In this document: one piece after another, positions 6,689 through 13,680 of the stretch | Numbering within the stretch: position 1 is the first letter of the stretch | Layout: every line of letters begins with the position of its first letter | Source of the DNA: an uncultured Prevotella sp. | GTDB taxonomy: Bacteria; Bacteroidota; Bacteroidia; Bacteroidales; Bacteroidaceae | NCBI GenBank assembly: GCA_947303825.1 | Contig: CAMYZK010000025.1 | Coordinates: forward strand, 1 to 15,360 | Direction of reading: 5' to 3' | DNA length: 15,360 nucleotides | Notes under the pieces: generated by a model | What the model saw: only the letters and a program-made list of their open reading frames with translations | What the model was told of the DNA's origin: nothing | Database searches by the model: none | Position numbers and translations under genes: made by a program

Positions 6689-7642
6689 ATGGAAAACAGA
6701 TATTTGGCAGACCCTCAGCGCTATGAGGGACGAATGGAATACAACCGTTGCGGGCGCAGCGGCGTGCTGCTGCCTCGCCTGTCGCTGGGCTTCTGGCATA
6801 ACTTCGGCAGTGTTGACCCCTATGAGAGGTCGAGAGAGATAACACGTTATGCGTTGGATCACGGTGTGGTGCACTGGGACTTGGCCAACAACTACGGTCC
6901 GCGCTACGGCTCGGCAGAGGAGACCATCGGCCAACTGATGGACGACGATTTCCGTCCCTACCGCGACGAACTCTTCATCGCCACGAAAGCGGGATATGAC
7001 ATGTGGCCTGGACCATACGGCAACTGGGGGTCCAGGAAATACCTCGTCAGCTCGCTCGACCAGTCGTTGCAGCGCATGCATCTGGACTATGTAGACCTCT
7101 TCTATTCACACCGCTACGATCCTGAGACACCGCTCGAAGAGACATTGCAGGCCATGGTCGATATAGTACGTAGCGGTAAGGCCCTCTACCTGGGCATCTC
7201 GCGATGGCCGCTGCCTGCCCTGAAGGTGGCCTGCGAATACCTGCGGCAGCGAGATGTACCACTGCTTATCTACCAGGGGCGTCTCAACATGCTCGACCGA
7301 TCACCGCAAGAAGAGGGCATCCTGGACTACTGCCAGGAACAGGGCGTAGGCTTCATCTCCTTCTCACCCCTGGCTCAGGGACTGCTCACCGACCGCTACC
7401 TGCAGGGCATCCCTGCCGACAGCCGTATGTCGAAAGGTAAGTTCCTCAAGGAAAGCATGCTCACGCCCGAGCTTTTGGATCAGTTGAAAGCCTGGAACGC
7501 AGAGGCAACAGCACAGGGTCAGACTCTGGCCGAGCACGCCCTACGCTGGATACTCAAGCAGCCTGGCGTAACAAGCGTACTCGTTGGTGCCAGTTCGACC
7601 GCGCAGTTGGAAAAGAATCTAAAGTGTGTAATGTTAAGATAA
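6689..7642 (+). CDS. Aldo/keto reductase, YghZ/Gpr-like
   Basis: 317 residues from ATG 6689; a longer in-frame start would overlap the small upstream gene. NADPH-dependent carbonyl reductase of the TIM-barrel AKR fold. The tetrad is complete: D64 and Y69 in 'HWDLANNYGP', K100 in 'ATKAGYDMWPGPYG', H141 in 'LFYSHRYDPETP'. 'GRSGVLLPRLSLGFWHNFG' and 'GSRKYLVSSLDQSLQRM' match the E. coli YghZ (L-glyceraldehyde 3-phosphate reductase) subgroup. The cofactor segment 'TSVLVGASSTAQLEKNL' is near the end, and the protein then stops after 'KCVMLR', about 25 residues earlier than YghZ-type enzymes. The stop overlaps the next start by one base (TAATG), suggesting translational coupling with the pyridoxal kinase. 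Substrate unknown. Confidence 0.9.
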   Translation: MENRYLADPQRYEGRMEYNRCGRSGVLLPRLSLGFWHNFGSVDPYERSREITRYALDHGVVHWDLANNYGPRYGSAEETIGQLMDDDFRPYRDELFIATKAGYDMWPGPYGNWGSRKYLVSSLDQSLQRMHLDYVDLFYSHRYDPETPLEETLQAMVDIVRSGKALYLGISRWPLPALKVACEYLRQRDVPLLIYQGRLNMLDRSPQEEGILDYCQEQGVGFISFSPLAQGLLTDRYLQGIPADSRMSKGKFLKESMLTPELLDQLKAWNAEATAQGQTLAEHALRWILKQPGVTSVLVGASSTAQLEKNLKCVMLR

Positions 7643-8457
7643 TGAAGCAGGTACTACTTATCAACGATATTGCAGGGTACGGCAAGGTGGGCATGGCGGC
7701 CATGCTGCCAGTGCTGTCGTATATGGGCATACCAGCCTTCTGCCTGCCTACGGCACTGGTGTCTAACACGCTGAACTATGGCGAGTTCACACAGATGGAT
7801 ACCACCGACTATATGCGTGAGACGTTCCCCATTTGGAAACATCTGGGCTTTCACTTCGATGCTATCTCCACCGGACTGATGTTCAGTCGCGAACAGGCCG
7901 AGCTGGTCGAGGCTTACTGCCGCGAACAGGCAGCACTGGGCTGCACCATCTTTGTCGACCCAGTGATGGGCGACGGTGGTGAGCTCTACAATGGCATTGA
8001 CCAGCGGCAGGTGGAGCTGATGCGACGGATGGTCAGCGTAGCCCATCTGGCAAAGCCCAACTATACCGAGGCCTGCTACCTGGCGGGCGTACCATGCAGT
8101 AAGAGCGGCATCACCACCGAGGTAGCCCGTCGTCTCCTCGACAGCATCCTCATGCTTGGTGCCCGCTCGGTAATCATTACCAGCTGCATCATCGATGGCA
8201 GGAACATGGTATGTGGATATGATGCCGATGCCAGCGAGTATTTCTTCCATGACTATGAGGAGATTCCGGGACAGTTCCACGGTACAGGCGACATCTTCTC
8301 AGCTGTTCTTATCGGCAGCCTTCTTGGTCAGCAACTGCCCCTGCCGCAGGCCACCCGCCGTGCCATGGATGTGGTAAGCCAGATGATAGACCGCAACCGA
8401 GACGTGAAAGACCATAACTGCGGAATCTTTATAGAACGCTGTCTCGATTTGCTTTAG
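7642..8457 (+). CDS. Pyridoxal/pyridoxamine kinase
   Basis: 271 residues. ATP-dependent kinase of the ribokinase superfamily that phosphorylates pyridoxal, pyridoxine or pyridoxamine to the 5'-phosphate (PdxK/PdxY type). Seen: N-terminal 'LLINDIAGYGKVGMAAMLPVLSYMG' with the substrate-side loop; 'DPVMGD' at 106-111; 'KPNYTEACYLAG' from 138; and 'GTGDIFSA' at 214-221, where D217 is the expected catalytic base. Length is typical of the family. An in-frame ATG at 7624 lies inside the aldo/keto reductase gene; the start at 7642 matches the family N-terminus and overlaps the upstream stop by one base. PdxK and PdxY cannot be separated by eye. It closes the operon; the next 374 bp contain no gene. 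Confidence 0.93.
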   Translation: MKQVLLINDIAGYGKVGMAAMLPVLSYMGIPAFCLPTALVSNTLNYGEFTQMDTTDYMRETFPIWKHLGFHFDAISTGLMFSREQAELVEAYCREQAALGCTIFVDPVMGDGGELYNGIDQRQVELMRRMVSVAHLAKPNYTEACYLAGVPCSKSGITTEVARRLLDSILMLGARSVIITSCIIDGRNMVCGYDADASEYFFHDYEEIPGQFHGTGDIFSAVLIGSLLGQQLPLPQATRRAMDVVSQMIDRNRDVKDHNCGIFIERCLDLL

Positions 8458-8611
8458 CCTTATTCAAGTTTCTGAAGTTCTTTCTCCGTTGTGCTACGAA
8501 AGCGTCTCCAATCGTCGTCGAGCGCTTTTCTACCACAGATTGCACGGATTAAACAGTTTTTTTTTGCTGCGCGTGGTCAGGGCATTTAGCAGATTATTAT
8601 GACGATCCAAG

Positions 8612-8622
8612 CGGCAGAGCCG
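8612..8622. repeat. CGGC-N3-GCCG hairpin
   Basis: CGGC-AGA-GCCG, with 'CCAAG' before it as in the copy at 10311. It lacks the heptamers and the first hairpin of the composite copies, so it looks like a degenerate or partial member. It lies between the two TGCGCGTGGT direct repeats. Confidence 0.6.
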
Positions 8623-8795
8623 ATTGCGCGTGGTTACTATTTACTAGTTGCCCCTTCTTTCCATACCCACGCTAAAATTTTTCCATGGGGTGTTGAATTC
8701 TCTATTGTGTAACCATCTGATTTGCAGTGGTTTTAAATTGCGACCTATCTGCGTATTTTCCATAGGTAAATGATACGGCCTTCAAAAAAATGTTG

Positions 8796-8803
8796 TAACT
8801 TTG
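8796..8803 (+). promoter_or_regulatory. Putative -7 box for the TPR regulator
   Basis: TAACTTTG, followed by GCAAC as in the other promoters of the window, 28 bp before the ATG at 8832. No TTTG is visible at the expected -33 distance. The likely start of transcription lies a few bases downstream. Confidence 0.6.
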
Positions 8804-8831
8804 CAACCGAGGAACAACGAAAAACCAATCA

Positions 8832-9611
8832 ATGTATACGCGAGTATTATACATATTTATTATGTGTGTTCTGCTGGCTACATGCAGCCAACAGCAGCAG
8901 GAGTCTGATACGCTGACTGCAGCACATTGTCTGGAGGTAGCAGAGGCTGCTTTGGCCAATGACAGCATCCGCTTGGGCGAGACGTTACTGCGAAGGACCA
9001 TCCAATTGGCAGAAGCCTCGGATGACTGGCACACCAATTATATAGCCTACCAGCGACTGGCCGACGCCTTGTCGCAAAGCAACCCCGAGGAGGCCCTGCG
9101 GCTGATGAAGAAAGCCCTTGCCGTCTATGAGCAGCATCCCGATAATGAGCGGAACCATGTCATCCTACTCGACTATGCAGGCACCTACGCAGCGCAAGTT
9201 GTTTTCACCAAAGAAGAGGACTTATACGACGAGGCCCTCGGCTTCATCCATCGTGCCTACGACATAGCCAAGAAAAACCGGATGACCGACCTGGAATGCC
9301 AGACGCTGACCAGCCTTGCCAACATTGCCTGGGCAAAGAACGACTACCGACAGGCTCTCGACCATGCCCGTCAGGCAGAGGCTGTGGCAGTTCAAGGAAA
9401 TATGCCATCCCCACCAGACCTGCGGCAAGGGGCATTACAGGTACTTGCCCGCAGCTACCTCAGTCTCAACATGCTCGACTCGGCAGAGACCGTCTTTAGG
9501 CAGATGGAGCCTGGCGGCGATGCTCATCTGGCCTATATCGTGCAGAGCAGCCTTGCCAGGATAGCTCTTCGACGGCTGGGTGCCATACAGGTGGAGGACA
9601 GCGTGGCCTAA
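8832..9611 (+). CDS. TPR lipoprotein/regulator, N-terminal half, cut by in-frame TAA
   Basis: 259 residues, then TAA at 9609-9611. The N-terminus is a signal with the lipobox LATC (Cys18), so the tetratricopeptide part is probably outside the cytoplasm. Residues of about 30-250 are helical TPR-like repeats ('YQRLADALSQSNPEEALRLM', 'LTSLANIAWAKNDYRQALDH', 'LARSYLSLNMLDSAETVF'). The reading frame continues without shift past the stop into the membrane segment, coiled coil and HTH of 9624-10295, so this is the front half of one 487-residue regulator. Replacing TAA with TAC or TAT (Tyr) would restore it. Family members of this architecture in Bacteroidetes are single proteins. Nonsense pseudogene, readthrough or a sequence error are all possible. 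Confidence 0.85.
   Translation: MYTRVLYIFIMCVLLATCSQQQQESDTLTAAHCLEVAEAALANDSIRLGETLLRRTIQLAEASDDWHTNYIAYQRLADALSQSNPEEALRLMKKALAVYEQHPDNERNHVILLDYAGTYAAQVVFTKEEDLYDEALGFIHRAYDIAKKNRMTDLECQTLTSLANIAWAKNDYRQALDHARQAEAVAVQGNMPSPPDLRQGALQVLARSYLSLNMLDSAETVFRQMEPGGDAHLAYIVQSSLARIALRRLGAIQVEDSVA
9609..9611 (+). other. In-frame nonsense codon splitting the regulator
   Basis: TAA is codon 260 of the frame that opens at 8832. The frame stays open on both sides up to 10295, and the flanking text ('VEDSVA' / 'AFECVENFYYKAL') reads as one helix. A single base (TAC or TAT to TAA) is enough to explain it. Confidence 0.85.
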
Positions 9612-9623
9612 GCCTTCGAATGT

Positions 9624-10295
9624 GTGGAGAACTTCTACTATAAGGCTCTTGAACAGAAGGATGAGTACTATCAGCAGACACTGCACCAGGAGATGGAGAA
9701 CCAGCAACTGGTATACCGTTCACAGATGTATCGCCGCACGCTCCTTGTCGTCATCATCGCTACGGTGATAGTGCTCATGGTGGCGCTGCTGGCCGTAGGC
9801 TATCGCATCCGTATGCTTCGTCAGCAGCGGGCATATCAGCAGTCTCTGTTGGAGAACAAGCTGCTCGTGCAGGAACAGAAGAGCCGACGGCTGCAACAGG
9901 AGGCAGAGCATCAGAAAACGCTGTTGCACCAGGCAAACGAGGTGGTGGCATTCCTACAGGACTTCATACTGGAACGGACGGAGGTGATGAAGAAACTCAA
10001 CCAGAGCGGTGACGCGCTCATCTATCTCAGTCAGCATGAGTGGTGCGAGATAGAGCGTACGCTCAACGCCATCGACAACAACCGCTTTGCCAACCTGCGT
10101 GAACAGTACCCCACGATGCAGGAAGACGACATCCGCCTGTGCATACTCTCCCGCCTGGGTTTGAGCAACCGTACCATCGGCAACATCTACTGCATCACCA
10201 TCTCTGCCGTACTGCACCGCAAGCTCAAACTGAAGAAGGAGGTGTTCGGAGAGACCAACCCCGACGTTACGCTAGAGCAGATACTTAAGAGTTAA
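9624..10295 (+). CDS. C-terminal half of the regulator: TM, coiled coil and HTH
   Basis: 223 residues if translation restarts at GTG 9624, 12 bp after the TAA; the frame is the same as the front half. Contents in order: a helical end of the TPR part (1-39), one membrane segment at about 40-60, a Gln/Glu-rich coiled coil at about 61-105 and a C-terminal HTH at about 150-205 ('DDIRLCILSRLGLSNRTIG', 'CITISAVLHRKLKLKKEVFG'). This predicts a sensor with the TPR part in the periplasm and the DNA-binding part in the cytoplasm. The last codons (LKS, then TAA) come from the heptamer repeat. Without the front half it could still be a membrane-bound HTH protein if restarted, which is unproven. Confidence 0.8.
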   Translation: MENFYYKALEQKDEYYQQTLHQEMENQQLVYRSQMYRRTLLVVIIATVIVLMVALLAVGYRIRMLRQQRAYQQSLLENKLLVQEQKSRRLQQEAEHQKTLLHQANEVVAFLQDFILERTEVMKKLNQSGDALIYLSQHEWCEIERTLNAIDNNRFANLREQYPTMQEDDIRLCILSRLGLSNRTIGNIYCITISAVLHRKLKLKKEVFGETNPDVTLEQILKS

Positions 10296-10330
10296 GAGTT
10301 CTTGGACGAGCCAAGCGGCGAAGCCGAGCG
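10287..10330 (+). repeat. Composite repeat at gene 3' end: heptamers plus two hairpins
   Basis: AAGAGTT twice (10287-10300, containing the stop codon of the upstream gene), then the hairpin CTTGG-ACGAG-CCAAG (10301-10315), then CGGC-GAA-GCCG (10316-10326) and AGCG. The copy at 14532 has the same order and almost the same length. Confidence 0.8.
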
Positions 10331-10497
10331 GAGAGACTTTTGTTAGGAGTTAAGGAAGTTAAAGGAGTTAAAGGCAATACCCTGCATGTGGTAGCCATTC
10401 GGCTTAGCTGCTTGCTATCGGCAGGACGCAAGAATTTCTTTACTTTCATTCTTCAATTTTCCTAGAGATGATAGATAACAATTAAACAAATGAGGAT
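10296..10497. other. Spacer between regulator and secreted protein, 202 bp
   Basis: No gene is visible. After the composite repeat there is a second looser array of 'GGAGTTAA'-like units at 10345-10374, then sequence with no recognisable feature. No clear TAnnTTTG box precedes the ATG at 10498. GAGG at 10492-10495 is a possible but very close ribosome binding site. Confidence 0.5.
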
Positions 10498-12552
10498 ATG
10501 AAACGTACATTATTATTTATTGCATGTGTGCTGGCATCTATTACAATGTTGGCACAGGAAGAACCAGATGATTACATTCCCTTTGTAGAGCCAGGCAAGA
10601 CGTGGCATGTGGAGAGCTCTCCCGTAACCTACAAACAGTACTATCATTTTCTTACATACTGGATGAACGAGACAGAAGAGATTGATGGGAAGACCTACTT
10701 CAGGTTAAAGCAAAAAGAGAATCCATCTGCTGACGTGTATGATGTGGGATTGTTTCGTGAGGAAAATCGTCGTGTGTATAAGTATGACGAGATGGAAAGA
10801 AGGGAAATCATGCTGTATGACTTCTCACTGAAAGAGGGCGATACCTTCGTCTACGAACTTGATGCGGGCATTTTAATAAACGGCAAGGTGCTGAAGCAGG
10901 GATGGTTGACAGACGGTCCCCAGATAGTGTCGTCGGTTACTTCTGTTTCTGCCGATTCCTTGGATGTCAAGTACCGTTGGTTACGAACATGGAGTATTGG
11001 CCGTGACGATGGTGCGGGAGGATACCATGAGTTTTTAACCTGGGTGGAAGGTGTCGGTACGTTAGTTAATACGTTCTGTCCTCTTTGTTTGGGAGGGATG
11101 AACGCTGTGGCTTACGTTGAAAGGAATGATTATACAACAGACTTTCTGTCAAACAACTATCTGCCTTTCTCATTTTATAATATGTTTGGACTTGTTCACG
11201 GCTGCAACCTGCCTACGGGTAAAACCGATTCGGATAGTGACAGACATCATCAGCTTACCTACGAACAGGATGGCGACCGCCTGCATGTCTATGGAAAGGT
11301 GTATACCCAATGTGGGCCCAACAACTATGCCTACTTCATTGAGGAGCCGACAGAAGACCCTTTGGTGCACAGACTGCATTTCAGGATACAGGAGGTAGAG
11401 CCGCTTGCCGATTGCATGGCTCTCCATGCTACCAACTTCTATGTGCCTGGCTTCGACCCCAACATGAACTATATCGTGGTGGACAATCAGGGCGAGGAGC
11501 ATCCAGTGGTCAACAAGATACCACAATTGGCTTATCGGCCATTCGTAGAAGATAGTAAGGTGTGGACAGTAGGAGCCTTGAACTCGGGTAATCCTGTGCA
11601 GTGGGTTGAGCACTTCTACTTCGATGGTGATACCATCATCGACGGAAAGACCTGCAAGCAGATGATGCGCCAGCGGTATGTCAGCCATGATTTTCCGGAA
11701 TATTATTCGGATAGGTCTTCCCTGAGCTGTGTGGGAGCATGGTACGAAGAGGAAAAGAAAGTGTATCAATATGACTCTACAAACCTGCAGTTTAAGCTGA
11801 TGTACGACTTCTCTGCCGATGCAAACGACACCCTGCAGATAGATAATCAATCTTACGTGATTGGGCCGAGGCAGACAGGAGGGCTGACAGGCTTCAAGGG
11901 TATTTATAGAAATGTTGAACATGTAGGTGGAGGGTGTAGTCTGAAATGGCTGGAAGGTGTAGGAAGCCTTGATTGCACAACAAACAATGTATATCCTGGA
12001 CCTGTAGACCCAATGTGGTTCCTGATGTCATGCACCGTGGGTGATGAGGTTATCTATCTCCTCGACGGAGCAGAGGATGGAGCCACCCCAGACGTCCTGA
12101 GCGCACCCAAGAAGCGCTTCGACTTCACCCATACTATCAAGACAAAGCCGCAAGCTCGGAACAAGAAAGGAGCAGGGGAAGTACAGTCGCTATATGGCGA
12201 ATATAACGAGCAGAAGCTGGGCATTCATCTAGACCCTCTTGACGATGCCTATGTGGTACGCATTACCGGCGAGCAGGGCAAAGTGGCCTACGAGAAAACC
12301 ATCAACGCGGGCAGCATCGTGGGGCTTGACATCGATATCTCTGCCTATGCCGTAGGCCGTTACAGTGTCACTGTAGAGAACAGCCAGGAGGTCTTTACAG
12401 GTGAATTTGAGGTGCTGACGGCAGGAATCGAGGAGAATGTAAAAATTGAAAATAATAAAAATGAAAATATCTACAACCTCCAAGGTCAGCGCATCAGCTC
12501 CCTGCAGAAGGGGTTGAACATTGTAAACGGAAGGAAGGTTTATGTGAAGTAA
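10498..12552 (+). CDS. Secreted protein with internal duplication and C-terminal sorting-like tail
   Basis: 684 residues with a Sec signal (MKRTLLFIACVLASITMLAQ, cleavage near residue 19-20, no lipobox Cys). Two related modules of about 175 residues lie at about 28-208 and 348-520. Each has 'F(V)E..K.W', 'IDGKT', an aromatic 'VYKYD/VYQYD', 'LYDFS/MYDFS...DT' and 'WVEGVG/WLEGVG'. Between them is a linker of about 105 residues with its own beta-rich text. Residues 566-639 look like a DUF3244-like beta-sandwich. The end (656-684), 'IYNLQGQRISSLQKGLNIV' and on, resembles tails of secreted Bacteroidales proteins. No catalytic motif is seen; a binding or surface role is likely but unproven. Residues 645-657 (VKIENNKNENI) come from an A-rich, repeat-like stretch. 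A strong terminator follows. Confidence 0.85.
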   Translation: MKRTLLFIACVLASITMLAQEEPDDYIPFVEPGKTWHVESSPVTYKQYYHFLTYWMNETEEIDGKTYFRLKQKENPSADVYDVGLFREENRRVYKYDEMERREIMLYDFSLKEGDTFVYELDAGILINGKVLKQGWLTDGPQIVSSVTSVSADSLDVKYRWLRTWSIGRDDGAGGYHEFLTWVEGVGTLVNTFCPLCLGGMNAVAYVERNDYTTDFLSNNYLPFSFYNMFGLVHGCNLPTGKTDSDSDRHHQLTYEQDGDRLHVYGKVYTQCGPNNYAYFIEEPTEDPLVHRLHFRIQEVEPLADCMALHATNFYVPGFDPNMNYIVVDNQGEEHPVVNKIPQLAYRPFVEDSKVWTVGALNSGNPVQWVEHFYFDGDTIIDGKTCKQMMRQRYVSHDFPEYYSDRSSLSCVGAWYEEEKKVYQYDSTNLQFKLMYDFSADANDTLQIDNQSYVIGPRQTGGLTGFKGIYRNVEHVGGGCSLKWLEGVGSLDCTTNNVYPGPVDPMWFLMSCTVGDEVIYLLDGAEDGATPDVLSAPKKRFDFTHTIKTKPQARNKKGAGEVQSLYGEYNEQKLGIHLDPLDDAYVVRITGEQGKVAYEKTINAGSIVGLDIDISAYAVGRYSVTVENSQEVFTGEFEVLTAGIEENVKIENNKNENIYNLQGQRISSLQKGLNIVNGRKVYVK

Positions 12553-12601
12553 AGCCGCAGTGGGTTTATTACGCAAAGCTCCTCGGTTCAAGGAGATGAT
12601 G

Positions 12602-12660
12602 GGGAGTGAAAGTGACAATAGTGTTGACGTAAGAGCTGTTGTCACTTCCACTCCCTTTTT
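12602..12660 (+). terminator. Intrinsic terminator after the 684-residue secreted protein
   Basis: The arm GGGAGTGAAAGTGACAA (12602-12618) pairs with TTGTCACTTCCACTCCC (12639-12655) with one mismatch in 17 bp, a 20-nt loop, and a T tract at 12656-12660. It begins 49 bp after the stop codon at 12552. Confidence 0.9.
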
Positions 12661-12712
12661 CACTTCTTATTAATGTAATCCGGTTATAGGTGAAAGTTTT
12701 TCAAGAATAAAC

Positions 12713-12742
12713 TTGGAAATTCGGAAAAATTGACTACCTTTG
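12713..12742 (+). promoter_or_regulatory. Bacteroides-type promoter for the 5'-nucleotidase C-domain gene
   Basis: TTG at 12713-12715 and TACCTTTG at 12735-12742 are separated by 19 bp, within the Bacteroides consensus. The ATG at 12764 lies 21 bp after the -7 box. It follows the terminator at 12602-12660, so this is a new transcription unit. Confidence 0.75.
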
Positions 12743-12763
12743 CAACGTATAAGAAAAACGTAT

Positions 12764-13528
12764 ATGAAAATACCTTTCAAACTGCTAGCTGTGGGGGCGG
12801 TGATGCTGGCGGTGGCCTCGTGTACCGCCCACTACCAGATAGCCAGCGTAAATAGGCAGCGACTGCTCATAGACAGCCGCTATGACAGTAATCCTGATGC
12901 CAAGGCTGCGGCTTTCCTCACACCCTATAAGGTGAAGGTAGATTCGGTTATGAGCCCCGTGATGGGAGTGGCTGCAAGCGACATGGACAAACGACGTCCG
13001 GAGAGTGAAATATCGAACCTGCTGGCCGACATACTGGTATGGTCGGGAAAGGACTACAACGAGAAACCCGTCTTCGGCGTCTACAATATTGGTGGCATAC
13101 GAGCTGCCCTGTCGAAAGGCGTGGTGACATACGGTGACATTAACGACATTGCTCCCTTCGAAAACAAGATTGCATTCACCACTCTTACCGGAGCGAAGGT
13201 GCTGGAACTCTTCAGCCAGATGGCAAAACGGGGAGGTGAGGGCGTCAGCCATGGCGTGGAACTGGTTATCACTACCGACGGGAAACTGCGCTCGGCAAAG
13301 CTCAACGGAAAGGAGATTGACCCCAAGGGCGAATACCGCGTAGTTTCTATCGACTACTTACTGCAAGGCAACGACGGCATGACGGCACTGCGCGACGGGA
13401 CGAACATCAACTCACCCCAGGCAGATGCCGACAACACAAGATTTCTCATTATGAACTACTTCAAAGCTATGCATGCACAGGGAAAAGAGGTGGACGCAAA
13501 GGTTGAAGGGAGAATAAGGGTGGAGTGA
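12764..13528 (+). CDS. 5'-nucleotidase C-terminal domain lipoprotein
   Basis: 254 residues from ATG 12764. The upstream TTG at 12740 falls in the -7 box of the promoter and is rejected. The signal has the lipobox VASC with lipidated Cys20. The rest is the 5'-nucleotidase C-terminal domain, which holds the nucleoside-binding pocket. Seen: 'PESEISNLLADIL' at about 79-91, 'NIGGIR' at 108-113, 'VTYGDINDIAPFENKI' and 'VSIDYLLQGNDGM'. The catalytic metallophosphatase half is absent here and is encoded by the next gene. The enzyme would need both to act on periplasmic nucleotides. The TGA stop shares its A with the first of four heptamers. Likely the first gene of a two-gene transcript. Confidence 0.92.
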   Translation: MKIPFKLLAVGAVMLAVASCTAHYQIASVNRQRLLIDSRYDSNPDAKAAAFLTPYKVKVDSVMSPVMGVAASDMDKRRPESEISNLLADILVWSGKDYNEKPVFGVYNIGGIRAALSKGVVTYGDINDIAPFENKIAFTTLTGAKVLELFSQMAKRGGEGVSHGVELVITTDGKLRSAKLNGKEIDPKGEYRVVSIDYLLQGNDGMTALRDGTNINSPQADADNTRFLIMNYFKAMHAQGKEVDAKVEGRIRVE

Positions 13529-13555
13529 AGAGTTAAGAATTAAGGGTTAAGAATT
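13528..13555 (+). repeat. Heptamer array at a gene 3' end
   Basis: AAGAGTT, AAGAATT, AAGGGTT and AAGAATT in tandem, starting on the last base of the TGA stop of the 12764 gene. The same orientation relative to the gene as at the other four gene ends. Confidence 0.8.
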
Positions 13556-13622
13556 AAGAAGTATCGCCTGCGGCTAGTAAGAAGTAAGAGGTATGAAGTA
13601 ATTCTAAATTGATACTTCTTAA
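13554..13622. repeat. Inverted repeat, 12-bp perfect arms
   Basis: TTAAGAAGTATC at 13554-13565 is perfectly complementary to GATACTTCTTAA at 13611-13622, with 45 bp between. The inner part includes 'CGCCTGCGGCTAGTA' (13565-13579), which resembles 14584-14598 near the Fur gene. No T tract follows, so it is not a typical terminator. Confidence 0.65.
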
Positions 13623-13644
13623 TCGCAGCGAAGCGAGAAAACAT

Positions 13645-13680
13645 CTAAATTCTTAAATCTAAATTCTAAAATTAAGAGTT
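13645..13680 (+). repeat. Seven- to eight-base periodic repeat before the metallophosphatase start
   Basis: CTAAATT, CTTAAAT, CTAAATT, CTAAAATT and AAGAGTT run up to the ATG at 13681 without a gap. There is no visible ribosome binding site between them. The last unit is the same AAGAGTT as at the gene ends. Confidence 0.65.

Larger units (their letters stand above)
8458..8831. other. Non-coding spacer with repeats, 374 bp
   Basis: No credible gene. The spacer holds 'CCACAGATTGCACGGATT' at about 8533-8550, a phrase that resembles common Bacteroidetes intergenic repeats. It also holds a T run at about 8557-8565, a 10-bp direct repeat TGCGCGTGGT (8568-8577 and 8625-8634), a CGGC-AGA-GCCG hairpin (8612-8622) and, near the right end, the -7 box of the next gene. 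The spacer looks like a mosaic of short repetitive pieces. Confidence 0.6.

Noticed and set aside
8458..8831. A small gene or tRNA in the 374-bp spacer
   Set aside because: No open frame with a credible start and no cloverleaf was seen; the content is short repeats and a promoter box.
12740..12763. Eight-residue N-terminal extension of the 5'-nucleotidase C-domain lipoprotein
   Set aside because: It begins at TTG within the -7 box; the ATG at 12764 gives a normal lipoprotein signal.
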